In this document: piece after piece, positions 56,668-64,000 of the stretch
Position numbering within the stretch: the stretch's first letter is position 1
Layout: each line of letters opens with the position of its first letter
NCBI RefSeq assembly: GCF_000340475.1
Contig: NZ_CM001792.1
Span: 1,944,659-2,008,658 of the forward strand
Direction: 5' to 3'
Source: Oceanobacillus kimchii X50
GTDB lineage: Bacteria; Bacillota; Bacilli; Bacillales; Amphibacillaceae
Length of the DNA: 64,000 bases
Notes under the pieces: model-generated
What the model saw: the letters and a program-made list of their open reading frames with translations, nothing else
What the model was told of the DNA's origin: nothing
The model's database searches: none
Made by a program: the position numbers and the translations under genes

Positions 56668-57372
56668 TTGTCCGGAATATTATCCGTACTTGGCCTTATT
56701 ATCAAAGAAGCACTTTTCTTCGTATCCTATGTAAAGAATCATTCTTTCCCTCAGCCCCTTCCCCCAGATGAAGAAGCTAAATATCTCCAACTTATGCAAG
56801 AAGGAGACGAGATGGCGAGAAATAAACTTATCGAACATAACCTTCGTCTCGTTGCACATATTGTAAAAAAATTCGAAAATACTGGTGAGGATATGGAAGA
56901 TTTAATATCTATTGGTACAATTGGACTAATTAAAGGCGTAGAAAGCTTTTCTACCGATAAAGGTACCAAATTAGCCACTTATGCTGCTCGGTGTATAGAG
57001 AATGAGATTCTAATGCATTTACGGGCATTGAAAAAAGTTAAGAAAGATGTCTCTCTTCACGACCCTATTGGCCAAGACAAAGAAGGAAATGAAATCAGTT
57101 TGATTGATATTTTAGAAGCAGAGAATGAAAATGTAATTGAGTATATTCAGTTAAATATGGAGATATCAAAAATGCAGAAGTATTTTTCTGTATTGGATAA
57201 ACGAGAACGGGAAGTCATTGTTTATCGTTATGGCTTAAATGATCGTGAAGAAATGACTCAACGTGAGATTGCTAAGAAATTAAATATATCAAGAAGTTAT
57301 GTCTCTAGAATTGAAAAAAGGGCATTAATGAAAGTATTTCATGAATATTATCGAAAAGAAAGGCAGAACTAA
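56668..57372 (+). CDS. sigK: RNA polymerase sigma-K precursor (pro-sigma-K), uninterrupted
   Basis: Late mother-cell sigma factor of sporulation. It keeps the hydrophobic pro-sequence (about residues 1-20, [18 protein letters not shown]) that SpoIVFB removes in B. subtilis, followed by [11 protein letters not shown]. Region 2 reads [34 protein letters not shown], with [19 protein letters not shown]; region 4 is [26 protein letters not shown]. 234 residues. The start is TTG 56668 after GGAGGTGATC. The gene is continuous, so there is no skin-like element to excise. Confidence 0.96.
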   Translation: MSGILSVLGLIIKEALFFVSYVKNHSFPQPLPPDEEAKYLQLMQEGDEMARNKLIEHNLRLVAHIVKKFENTGEDMEDLISIGTIGLIKGVESFSTDKGTKLATYAARCIENEILMHLRALKKVKKDVSLHDPIGQDKEGNEISLIDILEAENENVIEYIQLNMEISKMQKYFSVLDKREREVIVYRYGLNDREEMTQREIAKKLNISRSYVSRIEKRALMKVFHEYYRKERQN

Positions 57373-57473
57373 AATAAAACAATAGTTGCTTTGAGCTTGC
57401 GCCGGACGTGGCTGGTTCAGTTATTTAGTTATTCATTGCACACAAATTTTATAATTTCCTTTGCTATAACGTA

Positions 57474-57502
57474 AAAAGCAGCCAATTAGTTTGGCTGCTT
57501 TT
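57474..57502. terminator. Bidirectional terminator between sigK and mtnN
   Basis: AAAAGCAGCCAA and TTGGCTGCTTTT form a perfect 12-bp stem with a 5-nt loop; T residues follow on both strands. Convergent genes share it. Confidence 0.92.
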
Positions 57503-57515
57503 ATAATAAATAAAA

Positions 57516-58205
57516 TTATATTTTATTAACCATAGTTATTATTAATTGAGCAGCATTTTTTCCAGCTGTCTCTAAAAATTGATCAAATGACACGGATGAT
57601 TTTTGTCCGGCAATATCAGATAAAGCACGGGTAATAACAAATGGTGTATTGTATCGATAACATACTTGTGCAATAGATGCTGCTTCCATCTCTAATGCTA
57701 ACATATTCGGAAAACGTTTTTTAACAATATCCGTTTGATCCTTTCTTTGCATAAATGAATCACCTGTTGCAATGATTCCAGTCCTTGAACTAATTTCTAT
57801 ATCTTTCATAACTTCTGAAGCTAAATCAACTAGTCGCTCATCTGCTTTATAAGTTGCTGGCATACCAGGTACTTGACCATACACATAATCAAATGCTGTT
57901 GCGTCTACATCATGATGCAATACTTCTGTAGAAATTACTACATCTCCTACTTGTAGATCACTAGCAAACCCACCAGCAGAACCAGTATTTATAATGATGG
58001 TCGGGGAGAATCGCTCATGTAGAATAGTTGTAGCCATTGCAGCATTTACTTTTCCAATACCTGATAATAGTAAAACTACTTTCTTGTCCTGTAGATGACC
58101 TTTATAAAAGTAGCAACCTGCTACCTCTAATTCTTCAATATCTTTCATTTGCTGTTTTAAAAGAGCAATCTCTTCGTCCATTGCTCCAATTATTCCAATT
58201 GTCAT
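57516..58205 (-). CDS. mtnN: 5'-methylthioadenosine/S-adenosylhomocysteine nucleosidase
   Basis: Cleaves MTA and SAH, removing by-products of polyamine synthesis and methylation. IGIIGAMDEEIALLK at the N-terminus, GSAGG near residue 75, ALEMEAASIAQVCYRYNTPFVITRALSDIAG (about 170-200) with catalytic Glu and Asp. 229 residues. ATG 58205 has GGGGG upstream; ATG-like start 58217 is rejected. It follows yrrS closely; yrrT, which lies beside it in B. subtilis, is absent. Confidence 0.97.
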   Translation of the reverse strand: MTIGIIGAMDEEIALLKQQMKDIEELEVAGCYFYKGHLQDKKVVLLLSGIGKVNAAMATTILHERFSPTIIINTGSAGGFASDLQVGDVVISTEVLHHDVDATAFDYVYGQVPGMPATYKADERLVDLASEVMKDIEISSRTGIIATGDSFMQRKDQTDIVKKRFPNMLALEMEAASIAQVCYRYNTPFVITRALSDIAGQKSSVSFDQFLETAGKNAAQLIITMVNKI

Positions 58206-58220
58206 AGTAACCCCCAAAAT

Positions 58221-58901
58221 CTATTTTTTATCATTCTCGATCAGCTCTTCTACTTTGGTAGGTTGCCAACCTTCTCCATCAATCCATTGAAGGTATACAC
58301 GAAACACTTGCGTTTCATCCATGTCGGAAACGGTAGCAACTACTTTTTGATCACCGCCATTTTCGACGCGCCATTCTACCATGTTTTCCGGATTAATACC
58401 CGTTACCATAGAAGTTGCTTCTTTAATTTCAATTCGATCCTGTGAACCATCATCATACGTCGTTGTATGCGGACCTTCTTGCTCTGTACCAATAGGTTCC
58501 CAATTACCTGTATATGCTTCTGAAACATTTTCATCCGATGGTTCAACTGATTCTGTTTCTACATTATTGTTTTGTTCATTAGCTTGTTCGTTATTATCAT
58601 TATTTTCTTCCGTTGAATCATTCTCTTCATCTTGTCCATTTTCTTCGTTGTCTGTGGAATTATTATTTTCTTCCTCTTCTTCACCTGGTTCAGTTATAAG
58701 GAAATCAGAGTCTTCATCTGAAGATGAGTTTTCATTCTCATCAGCATTTCGTTCTTCTCCTCCACTACCACCAAACACCCAAATTCCGAGGAGAATTATA
58801 ACTAAAATACTAGCAGCGATTATACCAATCGTTATGGCTTTTGTACTCTTTCTTCTTTTTTCAAATTTATCCGATCTCGTTTGATTCATATCACGACTCA
58901 T
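58221..58901 (-). CDS. yrrS: YrrS-family membrane-anchored protein (DUF1510)
   Basis: 226 residues: short basic cytoplasmic N-terminus, one helix (about residues 22-43), a long acidic Glu/Asn/Asp-rich low-complexity linker (about 50-125), and a conserved C-terminal domain (NWEPIGTEQEGPHTTTYDDGSQDRIEIKEATSMVTGI ... VFRVYLQWIDGEGWQPTKVEELI) that is the YrrS/DUF1510 signature. Its role is unknown; the location suggests cell-wall or extracytoplasmic work. In B. subtilis a penicillin-binding protein gene (pbpI) lies between greA and yrrS; none is present here. Confidence 0.9.
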   Translation of the reverse strand: MSRDMNQTRSDKFEKRRKSTKAITIGIIAASILVIILLGIWVFGGSGGEERNADENENSSSDEDSDFLITEPGEEEEENNNSTDNEENGQDEENDSTEENNDNNEQANEQNNNVETESVEPSDENVSEAYTGNWEPIGTEQEGPHTTTYDDGSQDRIEIKEATSMVTGINPENMVEWRVENGGDQKVVATVSDMDETQVFRVYLQWIDGEGWQPTKVEELIENDKK

Positions 58902-59070
58902 CAGATTCCCTCCCCACCTTTATAATTGTAGCATACTACCGTATTCTCGCAGTGACAACTATTTTACGTATAAAAATATTATAACGGTAACAATACTTTA
59001 TAACATTCGTTTCTAACAGGGATTTTAAGGTTATTATTCGTATTTACACCTATTTAGTTACCAAAATGAA

Positions 59071-59101
59071 ATGCCTATAAAGTATTTTACTCTACAGGCA
59101 T
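59071..59101 (-). terminator. Intrinsic terminator after greA
   Basis: ATGCCTGTAGAGTA and TACTTTATAGGCAT pair over 14 positions (one mismatch, one G-U pair), followed by TTCATTTT. It lies 7 bp after the greA stop. Confidence 0.8.
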
Positions 59102-59107
59102 CTACAC

Positions 59108-59584
59108 TTACTCTACATTTGTAATTCGTACATCTATATCTCCACCAGGTGTTGATACGGTTACTTCTTCACCAATTTCTTTTCCTAATAAGCTTGTAGC
59201 CATTGGAGAGTCATTGGATATTTTCCCTTCAAATGGATCCGCCTCAGCGCTTCCTACAATTGTATAGGTTTCTTCATCACCATCTGGTAACTCTACAAAA
59301 GAAACGGATTTACCAAGGGATACAATATTAGGATTATCATTATCATTTTCTATAATTACAGCATTACGTATCATTTTTTCAACTTGCGTTATACGTTGCT
59401 CCACAAATGCCTGCTCATCTTTTGCAGCGTCATACTCCGAATTCTCAGACAGATCACCAAAGTCACGAGCAACTTTTATACGCTCTACAACTTCTTGTCT
59501 ACGATCTGTCTTTAAATAATGTAATTCTTCCTCTAATTTATCTTTTCCCTCTTGTGTCATGTAATAGCTTTTTTCAACTGTCAT
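59108..59584 (-). CDS. greA: Transcript cleavage factor GreA
   Basis: Rescues backtracked RNA polymerase by stimulating transcript cleavage. An N-terminal coiled coil ([57 protein letters not shown]; the [12 protein letters not shown] tip carries the acidic catalytic residues) and a C-terminal FKBP-like domain ([16 protein letters not shown]). 158 residues from ATG 59584, which follows GAAGGAG; the earlier start at 59614 is rejected. Confidence 0.97.
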   Translation of the reverse strand: MTVEKSYYMTQEGKDKLEEELHYLKTDRRQEVVERIKVARDFGDLSENSEYDAAKDEQAFVEQRITQVEKMIRNAVIIENDNDNPNIVSLGKSVSFVELPDGDEETYTIVGSAEADPFEGKISNDSPMATSLLGKEIGEEVTVSTPGGDIDVRITNVE

Positions 59585-59711
59585 CTCTCTACACTCCTTC
59601 TTTTCACTTTCCAATTAAATAAGTCTTACAACTTATGTTGGAAACATTTACAATATACTAATGCCTACTATGGCAGATTTATTATTAATTTTCAATATAT
59701 CTTTCCGTTTA

Positions 59712-60344
59712 TTATAACCCTCTAGATAAAATTTTTTCTATTTTAGAAGCCATGATATCAATTGCGACATGGTTTTGTCCACCTTCAGGTATGATAATAT
59801 CAGCATAACGCTTCGTTGGTTCAATAAATTGCAGATGTGATGGACGAACATTTTGGATATATTGATCAATTACTGAATCCAATGTTCTACCACGCTCCTT
59901 GATATCACGCATTAAACGACGAATAATTCGTAAATCCGCATCGGTATCAACATAAACCTTTATATCCATTAAATCAACTAAACGTGGATCTTCAAGTATT
60001 AATATACCTTCTACAATAATAACTTCTTTTGGTTCCACACGAATAACGTCTTTTGACCGTGTATGAATTTTATAATCATAAACAGGTTTTTCAATTGGTT
60101 CATTATGCATTAATTGCTGTAAATGTTCTATTAATAAATCATTATCAAACGCCAATGGATGATCATAATTTGTATTTAATCTTTCTTCGAATGGTAAGTG
60201 ACTTTGATCTTTATAATAATAATCTTGCTCGATTACCAAAATTGATGTTTCAGTAAATCGTTGACAAATTGAGCGGGTTACAGAAGTTTTTCCTGATCCA
60301 CTTCCTCCTGCTACTCCAATTACTACTGGTTTTTGCTTTGTCAT
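59712..60344 (-). CDS. udk: Uridine kinase Udk
   Basis: Phosphorylates uridine and cytidine in pyrimidine salvage. P-loop GGSGSGKTS (residues 14-22), [29 protein letters not shown] (about 39-67), and IVEGILIL. 210 residues, standard. Lies between yrrM and greA. Confidence 0.97.
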   Translation of the reverse strand: MTKQKPVVIGVAGGSGSGKTSVTRSICQRFTETSILVIEQDYYYKDQSHLPFEERLNTNYDHPLAFDNDLLIEHLQQLMHNEPIEKPVYDYKIHTRSKDVIRVEPKEVIIVEGILILEDPRLVDLMDIKVYVDTDADLRIIRRLMRDIKERGRTLDSVIDQYIQNVRPSHLQFIEPTKRYADIIIPEGGQNHVAIDIMASKIEKILSRGL

Positions 60345-60357
60345 TATCTTGCTCCTC

Positions 60358-61008
60358 CTAATTTCCTACTTCTTGCTTATAACTAATAGCTACTCCATCA
60401 CCAATCGGTAAAATTGATGTCTGATAATATGAATGATTCATTAATTTTTCATTAAAGTCTCGTAATTTTTTTACCATACTTCGAAAACGTTTAGGAGTCT
60501 CCTCAGGTGTTGCTACATACCCTCTAAATAATACGTTGTCCGTTATGATTAATCCACCATTTTTCACCATTGAATCGGCTAGTTCTAAAAATTTGCTATA
60601 CTGTCCTTTTGCAGCATCAATAAAGACCGTATCAAAGAGCTCATTATTTCCTTGCAATCGGCTCATTTCTTCCAAAGCGTCTCCATGAATGACCTTTATG
60701 CAATCATCTTTGTCCAACTTACTAATATTTTCAATGGCATCAAAGTATCGTTTTTCATCTTTTTCAATCGTTACGATGGTAGCCTGGTGAGTATTTTCTT
60801 GCATTCGTAATGCGGAATAACCTATGGCTGTCCCAACCTCTAGAATCCGCTTTGGTTGGTGGATTTGTAATAATACTTGAACAAAATGCATACTTGTTTT
60901 GTCCATTATAGGTATATTATTCTCTTCTGCAACAACCTCAAGTTGCTCTGCCCATTCAGGAGAATTAGGAGTTAAACTTGCCAAATAATGTGATATTATA
61001 TCATCCAT
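60358..61008 (-). CDS. trmR: O-methyltransferase TrmR (YrrM), tRNA 5-hydroxyuridine methyltransferase
   Basis: Class I methyltransferase of the catechol-O-methyltransferase family. In B. subtilis YrrM/TrmR converts 5-hydroxyuridine at tRNA position 34 to 5-methoxyuridine. Motif [17 protein letters not shown] sequence (here [15 protein letters not shown], about residues 54-68), FIDAAKGQY (about 128-136) and [13 protein letters not shown] (about 150-162). 216 residues from ATG 61008 with GAGAGGG upstream. The hydroxylation genes yrrN/yrrO, next to it in B. subtilis, are not in this window. Confidence 0.9.
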   Translation of the reverse strand: MDDIISHYLASLTPNSPEWAEQLEVVAEENNIPIMDKTSMHFVQVLLQIHQPKRILEVGTAIGYSALRMQENTHQATIVTIEKDEKRYFDAIENISKLDKDDCIKVIHGDALEEMSRLQGNNELFDTVFIDAAKGQYSKFLELADSMVKNGGLIITDNVLFRGYVATPEETPKRFRSMVKKLRDFNEKLMNHSYYQTSILPIGDGVAISYKQEVGN

Positions 61009-61067
61009 TGTTTTCCCTCTCATCTAAATGAAAACGGAATGTGAAGATATTCTCTCCACAACTCCGT

Positions 61068-62186
61068 TTAATTAATATATTCTTCTCTATTTTCTACATG
61101 CTGTTCAAAATCCTCTGCGAAATGGAGATTTCCTTCTGAATCATGAAGGAAATATAAATAGTTAGATTCCTCAGGTTCAACTACTGCTTTTAACGAGTTT
61201 TCCGCAAAGTTAGAAATAGGTCCAATAGGAAGTGCCTCAACAAGGTACGTGTTATAAGGTGATTCAACTTCCAAATCTTCAAATGTAACTACTTCCTGAT
61301 GTTCTCCTAGTGCATAAATAACTGTAGGATCAGTTTGTAATTTCATATCATTCTCAATACGATTGTAGAAAACCCCGGAAATTTGAGGACGTTGTTCTTC
61401 TGCCGCTGTTTCTTTTTCAATGATACTCGCAAATGTAATTGCTTCATGTACCGTAAATTCCGTTGATTCTACTTGTTCACGATAACGATTATAAACTGTT
61501 TGAGTTTGTTGAAGCATTTTTTCAATAATTGTATCAATACTTGGGTTCTCTTCATAAAAATCATAGGTGGAGGCGAATAAATATCCTTCTAACGGAGTTC
61601 TTATATCTTCTTGTAATATCTCTTCCGTTAATAAATCCGGATACTTTTCAATTAATTCTTCTATATATGCATCATCGTTAATTCTTTCAAGAAATTCTTC
61701 TTTTGTAAAGTCTAAATTCTCACTATAGATCTCTGCAATTTGATCCACGGTTAAGCCTTCAGGAATTGTTATTCTATGCGTTGCTTCCATAACCACTCTA
61801 CCTGTTTGCAGTGACTCAATGATTTCATTAAAATTCATGGATGGTGTAAAAGTATATTCGCCTGCTTGGAATTCAGTAATATTATTGAACTTCGTATAAA
61901 AACGAAAAACCCTAGCATCTTTTATAATTCCGTTCTCTTCTAATGTATTCGCAATCGTTGATGTTGAAGAACCCATAGGAATTTCTACAGCAATTTTTTC
62001 ATCACTATCAGGGTTAACAGGTTTTAAAGAACTGCTAATATATAAATATCCTGAAATTCCACCAATAATTAATATGAGTACCATTGCGATAATAATTATG
62101 GATACAATTTTTCTAACAGTGGAAGCTTCTTCTGCTCGTTTTTTCATATTATAAAAGAAGCCACCCTGCTTTTCTTTATTCGACAC
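61068..62186 (-). CDS. mltG: Endolytic murein transglycosylase MltG (YceG-like)
   Basis: Cleaves nascent glycan strands and is thought to set their length. One membrane helix (about residues 30-52), a LysM-like region (EIPMGSSTSTIANTLEENGII, about 75-95) and the catalytic domain with FASIIEKETAAEEQRPQISGVFYNRI, where Glu of IIEKE is the expected catalytic residue. TDPTVIYALG and YNTYLVEALPIGPISN are signatures. The start is GTG 62186 with AAAGGGGG about 6 nt upstream. Confidence 0.95.
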   Translation of the reverse strand: MSNKEKQGGFFYNMKKRAEEASTVRKIVSIIIIAMVLILIIGGISGYLYISSSLKPVNPDSDEKIAVEIPMGSSTSTIANTLEENGIIKDARVFRFYTKFNNITEFQAGEYTFTPSMNFNEIIESLQTGRVVMEATHRITIPEGLTVDQIAEIYSENLDFTKEEFLERINDDAYIEELIEKYPDLLTEEILQEDIRTPLEGYLFASTYDFYEENPSIDTIIEKMLQQTQTVYNRYREQVESTEFTVHEAITFASIIEKETAAEEQRPQISGVFYNRIENDMKLQTDPTVIYALGEHQEVVTFEDLEVESPYNTYLVEALPIGPISNFAENSLKAVVEPEESNYLYFLHDSEGNLHFAEDFEQHVENREEYIN

Positions 62187-62340
62187 TATGTATCCCCCTT
62201 TCATCCGCTATATTATACTAAAAAACGCCAACATATTCCATTATTATATCAAAAGCTTCATGAATCCGTTTTAGAGCCGTACAAATTGGACCACGTCTGA
62301 AGGAGATATAGGAAACACGCAGGTTTAGAGGTTAACATAT

Positions 62341-62372
62341 AAAAAGCTGATGCCACCTAAAGGCACCAGCTT
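62341..62372 (-). terminator. Intrinsic terminator after yrzB
   Basis: AAGCTGGTGCC and GGCATCAGCTT form an 11-bp stem (one mismatch or G-U) followed by TTTTA on the minus strand. It separates yrzB from mltG. Confidence 0.85.
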
Positions 62373-62388
62373 GCAATATTTTGTTGTA

Positions 62389-62667
62389 TTAAGCATCTTC
62401 TTCTTCTGCTAAGGTGTTTAACATTTCTTCTACCATTTGCCATTCATCATCAGATTCGATTGGGAAAAGCGTAAAGTCTTCATTTTCCTGTTCTTCGAAT
62501 CGAAATGCATATACCTCAACTTCTTCTTCTTCTGCTTGTTCAGCAGGAACGACTGCAATGTATGATTGTTCCGTTTCATCTACATCAAATGTAAACAGAA
62601 CTTCAAATAAATGCTCGTCCCCATTTTCATCCGGAATAATAATTCGTTCTTTTTCTTCTAAAGCCAT
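62389..62667 (-). CDS. yrzB: DUF1292 family acidic protein YrzB
   Basis: 92-residue strongly acidic protein. The core IIIPDENGDEHLFEVLFTFDVDETEQSYIAVVP and FALF-like turn (FTLFPIESDDEWQMVEEMLNTL) match DUF1292. The function is unknown. It follows ruvX in the conserved alaS-yrzL-ruvX-yrzB order. Confidence 0.93.
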   Translation of the reverse strand: MALEEKERIIIPDENGDEHLFEVLFTFDVDETEQSYIAVVPAEQAEEEEVEVYAFRFEEQENEDFTLFPIESDDEWQMVEEMLNTLAEEEDA

Positions 62668-62728
62668 ATAAATCCTCCTTTCCAGAGTAACTGGCTATAA
62701 CACCATTGTAAAATTTAAGGATTCCACT

Positions 62729-63142
62729 TTATTTTTGGTCCAAGTATCCCTGTAATATCATGACAGCAGCCATTTTATCAATAACTTTTTTACGCTTACT
62801 ACGACTCATATCTGCTTCTAGTAGAATACGTTCAGCTGCCATTGTTGTTAAACGTTCATCCCATAAATCAACGGGAATTTGAAATACTTTTTCAATATGC
62901 TTGGCATAACGTTGAGAAGCTTCTCCACGCTCACCGATTGTGCCATTCATGTTTTTAGGTAATCCAATAATAGCTTTTCCTATTTCATGTTCACTTATTA
63001 TTTTTTCTAATTCTTTATCGGCAGAGGACAGGTCATTTTCATCCCAGCAAATGGTTTTTATTCCTTGAGCAGTCCAACCTAAAGCATCGCTAACTGCCAC
63101 ACCAATCGTTTTTGAGCCGACATCTAAACCAATTATTTTCAT
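62729..63142 (-). CDS. ruvX: Holliday junction resolvase-like RNase RuvX (YrrK/YqgF)
   Basis: RNase H-fold nuclease proposed to process pre-16S r[18 protein letters not shown] (residues 4-18) contains the first catalytic Asp, [11 protein letters not shown] (about 57-67) and [14 protein letters not shown] (about 97-110) hold the others. 137 residues. It overlaps yrzL by 4 nt (ATGA). Confidence 0.96.
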   Translation of the reverse strand: MKIIGLDVGSKTIGVAVSDALGWTAQGIKTICWDENDLSSADKELEKIISEHEIGKAIIGLPKNMNGTIGERGEASQRYAKHIEKVFQIPVDLWDERLTTMAAERILLEADMSRSKRKKVIDKMAAVMILQGYLDQK

Positions 63143-63408
63143 TTAGTCTCCTTGTTCTGTTCTAGATAAAACTTAACAAGTTCTTCGATCACTTCATCAC
63201 GTTCTACCTTACGAATTAAATTTCTGGCATCATTATACCGCGGGATATACGCAGGGTCACCAGATAATAAATACCCTACAATCTGATTGATCGGGTTGTA
63301 TCCTTTTTCTTGCAGTGATTCATGCACTGTCATCAAGATTTCCTTAATATCCTGATCAAATGGTTCTTCTGAAAAATTGAATTTCATCGTTTTATCAATT
63401 GAACTCAT
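63139..63408 (-). CDS. yrzL: IreB-family regulatory phosphoprotein YrzL
   Basis: 89-residue member of the DUF965/IreB family. In Enterococcus IreB is phosphorylated by the kinase IreK and affects cephalosporin resistance. [76 protein letters not shown] is highly typical. Start ATG 63408 follows GAGGTGTC. First gene of yrzL-ruvX-yrzB, behind the promoter at 63466-63494. Confidence 0.95.
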   Translation of the reverse strand: MSSIDKTMKFNFSEEPFDQDIKEILMTVHESLQEKGYNPINQIVGYLLSGDPAYIPRYNDARNLIRKVERDEVIEELVKFYLEQNKETK

Positions 63409-63465
63409 CGTGACACCTCATCCCAATTTGCCTTCTACAAATATTTTAACATGTTTGTGGTTATT

Positions 63466-63494
63466 ATTATACTTTTTTCCTAATGAACATACAA
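63466..63494 (-). promoter_or_regulatory. SigA promoter for yrzL-ruvX-yrzB
   Basis: TTGTAT (63494-63489), 17 nt, TATAAT (63471-63466), about 58 bp before yrzL. Confidence 0.65.
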
Positions 63495-63516
63495 CCATCA
63501 AGATTATTTGACGGTT
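63493..63516 (-). terminator. Hairpin at the end of alaS
   Basis: AACCGTCAA and TTGATGGTT form a 9-bp stem (one G-U pair) with a 6-nt loop that includes the alaS stop codon. No T-tract follows, so termination is uncertain; the next promoter begins in its last bases. Confidence 0.4.
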
Positions 63517-64000
63517 TCTGCTATATATTGCTCCACGGATTGGAGAGCTTCTTTAATTTTAGAAGGGTCTTTTCCACCCGCTTGAGCCATATCTGGACGG
63601 CCACCACCGCCACCGCCACAAACAGTAGCAGCCTGTTTCACAATATTTCCAGCGTGCATGTTCTTCTCTAACATATCTTTTGTAACTCCAGCAACTAGTT
63701 GAACTTTACCATTGTTTTCTGTAGCAAGTAAAATTACTCCTGAAGAAAGCTTCTGTTTCAATTCATCCATCATTGAACGTAATTGATTCATATCTTTAAC
63801 GTTTACTTCTTGTGCAAGTAAAGGTACCCCTGAAATTTCTTTTACCTCATCAAGAATCGAAGACGCTTCTAAGTTAGATAACTTAGCACTTAACGAATCT
63901 ACTTGCTTTTGTGATTCTTTTAATTCAACTTGTAATCCCTCAATACGATCAGGCAATTGTTCTTCTGTAGTTTTTAGTTTTTGAGCACTAATATGCAATA
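63504..64000 (-). CDS. alaS: Alanyl-tRNA synthetase, C-terminal part (cut by window edge)
   Basis: Only the last 164 codons are visible. The part contains a coiled-coil stretch (VELKESQKQVDSLSAKLSNLEA) and the C-Ala domain with LLATENNGKVQLVAGVTKDM and the glycine-rich motif VCGGGGGGRPDMAQAGGKDP, which is diagnostic of AlaRS. The reading frame continues off the right edge, where the catalytic and editing domains would lie. Upstream of yrzL, as in B. subtilis. Confidence 0.97.
   Translation of the reverse strand, partial: LHISAQKLKTTEEQLPDRIEGLQVELKESQKQVDSLSAKLSNLEASSILDEVKEISGVPLLAQEVNVKDMNQLRSMMDELKQKLSSGVILLATENNGKVQLVAGVTKDMLEKNMHAGNIVKQAATVCGGGGGGRPDMAQAGGKDPSKIKEALQSVEQYIAETVK

Noticed and set aside
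58381..58884. Plus-strand ORF of 167 codons, Ser-rich
   Set aside because: It is antisense to the acidic low-complexity linker of yrrS, which produces long Ser-rich open frames by chance.
63600..63620. CCACCGCCACCGCCAC tract considered as a microsatellite repeat
   Set aside because: It encodes the conserved poly-glycine motif of the AlaRS C-Ala domain.

Overview
This is a core-chromosome segment of an AT-rich, endospore-forming Gram-positive bacterium of the family Bacillaceae. The evidence is the sporulation set (spoIIP, gpr, yqfC/yqfD, sigK, sda), the competence operon comEA-EB-EC, a glycine T-box, a perfect CIRCE operator, and a gene order that follows the Bacillus subtilis yqf-yqe-yrr region almost gene for gene. 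A seven-gene Mrp Na+/H+ antiporter operon and the overall style fit a halotolerant or alkalitolerant relative (Oceanobacillus/Virgibacillus-like). The genus is an inference only. I see no prophage, transposase, CRISPR array, tRNA, rRNA or defence island.

Layout, left to right. 1-6100 (minus): 3' part of yqfO, trmK, cytochrome cccA, a small membrane protein, an inverted-repeat element, then the macromolecular-synthesis pair rpoD and dnaG. 6100-11000 (minus): yqfL and ccpN (carbon-flow control), then glyS-glyQ behind a T-box leader. 11000-19100 (minus): recO, the very short yqzL, era, dgkA, ybeY, pgpH, phoH, yqfD, yqfC. 19093-22900 (minus): floA/nfeD membrane-domain genes behind a sigma-W-like promoter, yqeY, rpsU. 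22958-31700 (minus): an extended class I heat-shock operon, hrcA-grpE-dnaK-dnaJ-prmA-rsmE-mtaB, with deoC placed directly after it. 31713-37600 (minus): hemW, lepA, yqxA, spoIIP, gpr. rpsT (37810) is on the plus strand. 38143-48350 (minus): holA, comEC/EB/EA, and the yqeM-rsfS-yqeK-nadD-yhbY-aroE-yqeH-yqeG cluster, with yqzM (plus) between holA and comEC. 48716-57400 (plus): sda with upstream DnaA boxes, mrpABCDEFG, a stand-alone MurE-like ligase and an uninterrupted sigK. 57516-64000 (minus): mtnN, yrrS, greA, udk, trmR/yrrM, mltG, yrzB, ruvX, yrzL and the 3' end of alaS.

Most genes are housekeeping: ribosome assembly and translation quality (era, ybeY, rsfS, yqeH, prmA, rsmE, trmK, mtaB, lepA), DNA replication (dnaG, holA, recO), protein folding, and the switches between growth, competence and sporulation. 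I did not find a convincing undescribed system. The observations that most deserve checking are a likely AUU start codon next to an inverted-repeat element (about 2520-2780), a MurE paralogue whose substrate-specificity motif is NDPR instead of DNPR, the tandem hairpins in the dnaG-rpoD leader, deoC attached to the heat-shock operon, and differences in gene content from B. subtilis (no cdd between dgkA and era, no comER next to comEA, no yrrN/yrrO between yrrM and udk).
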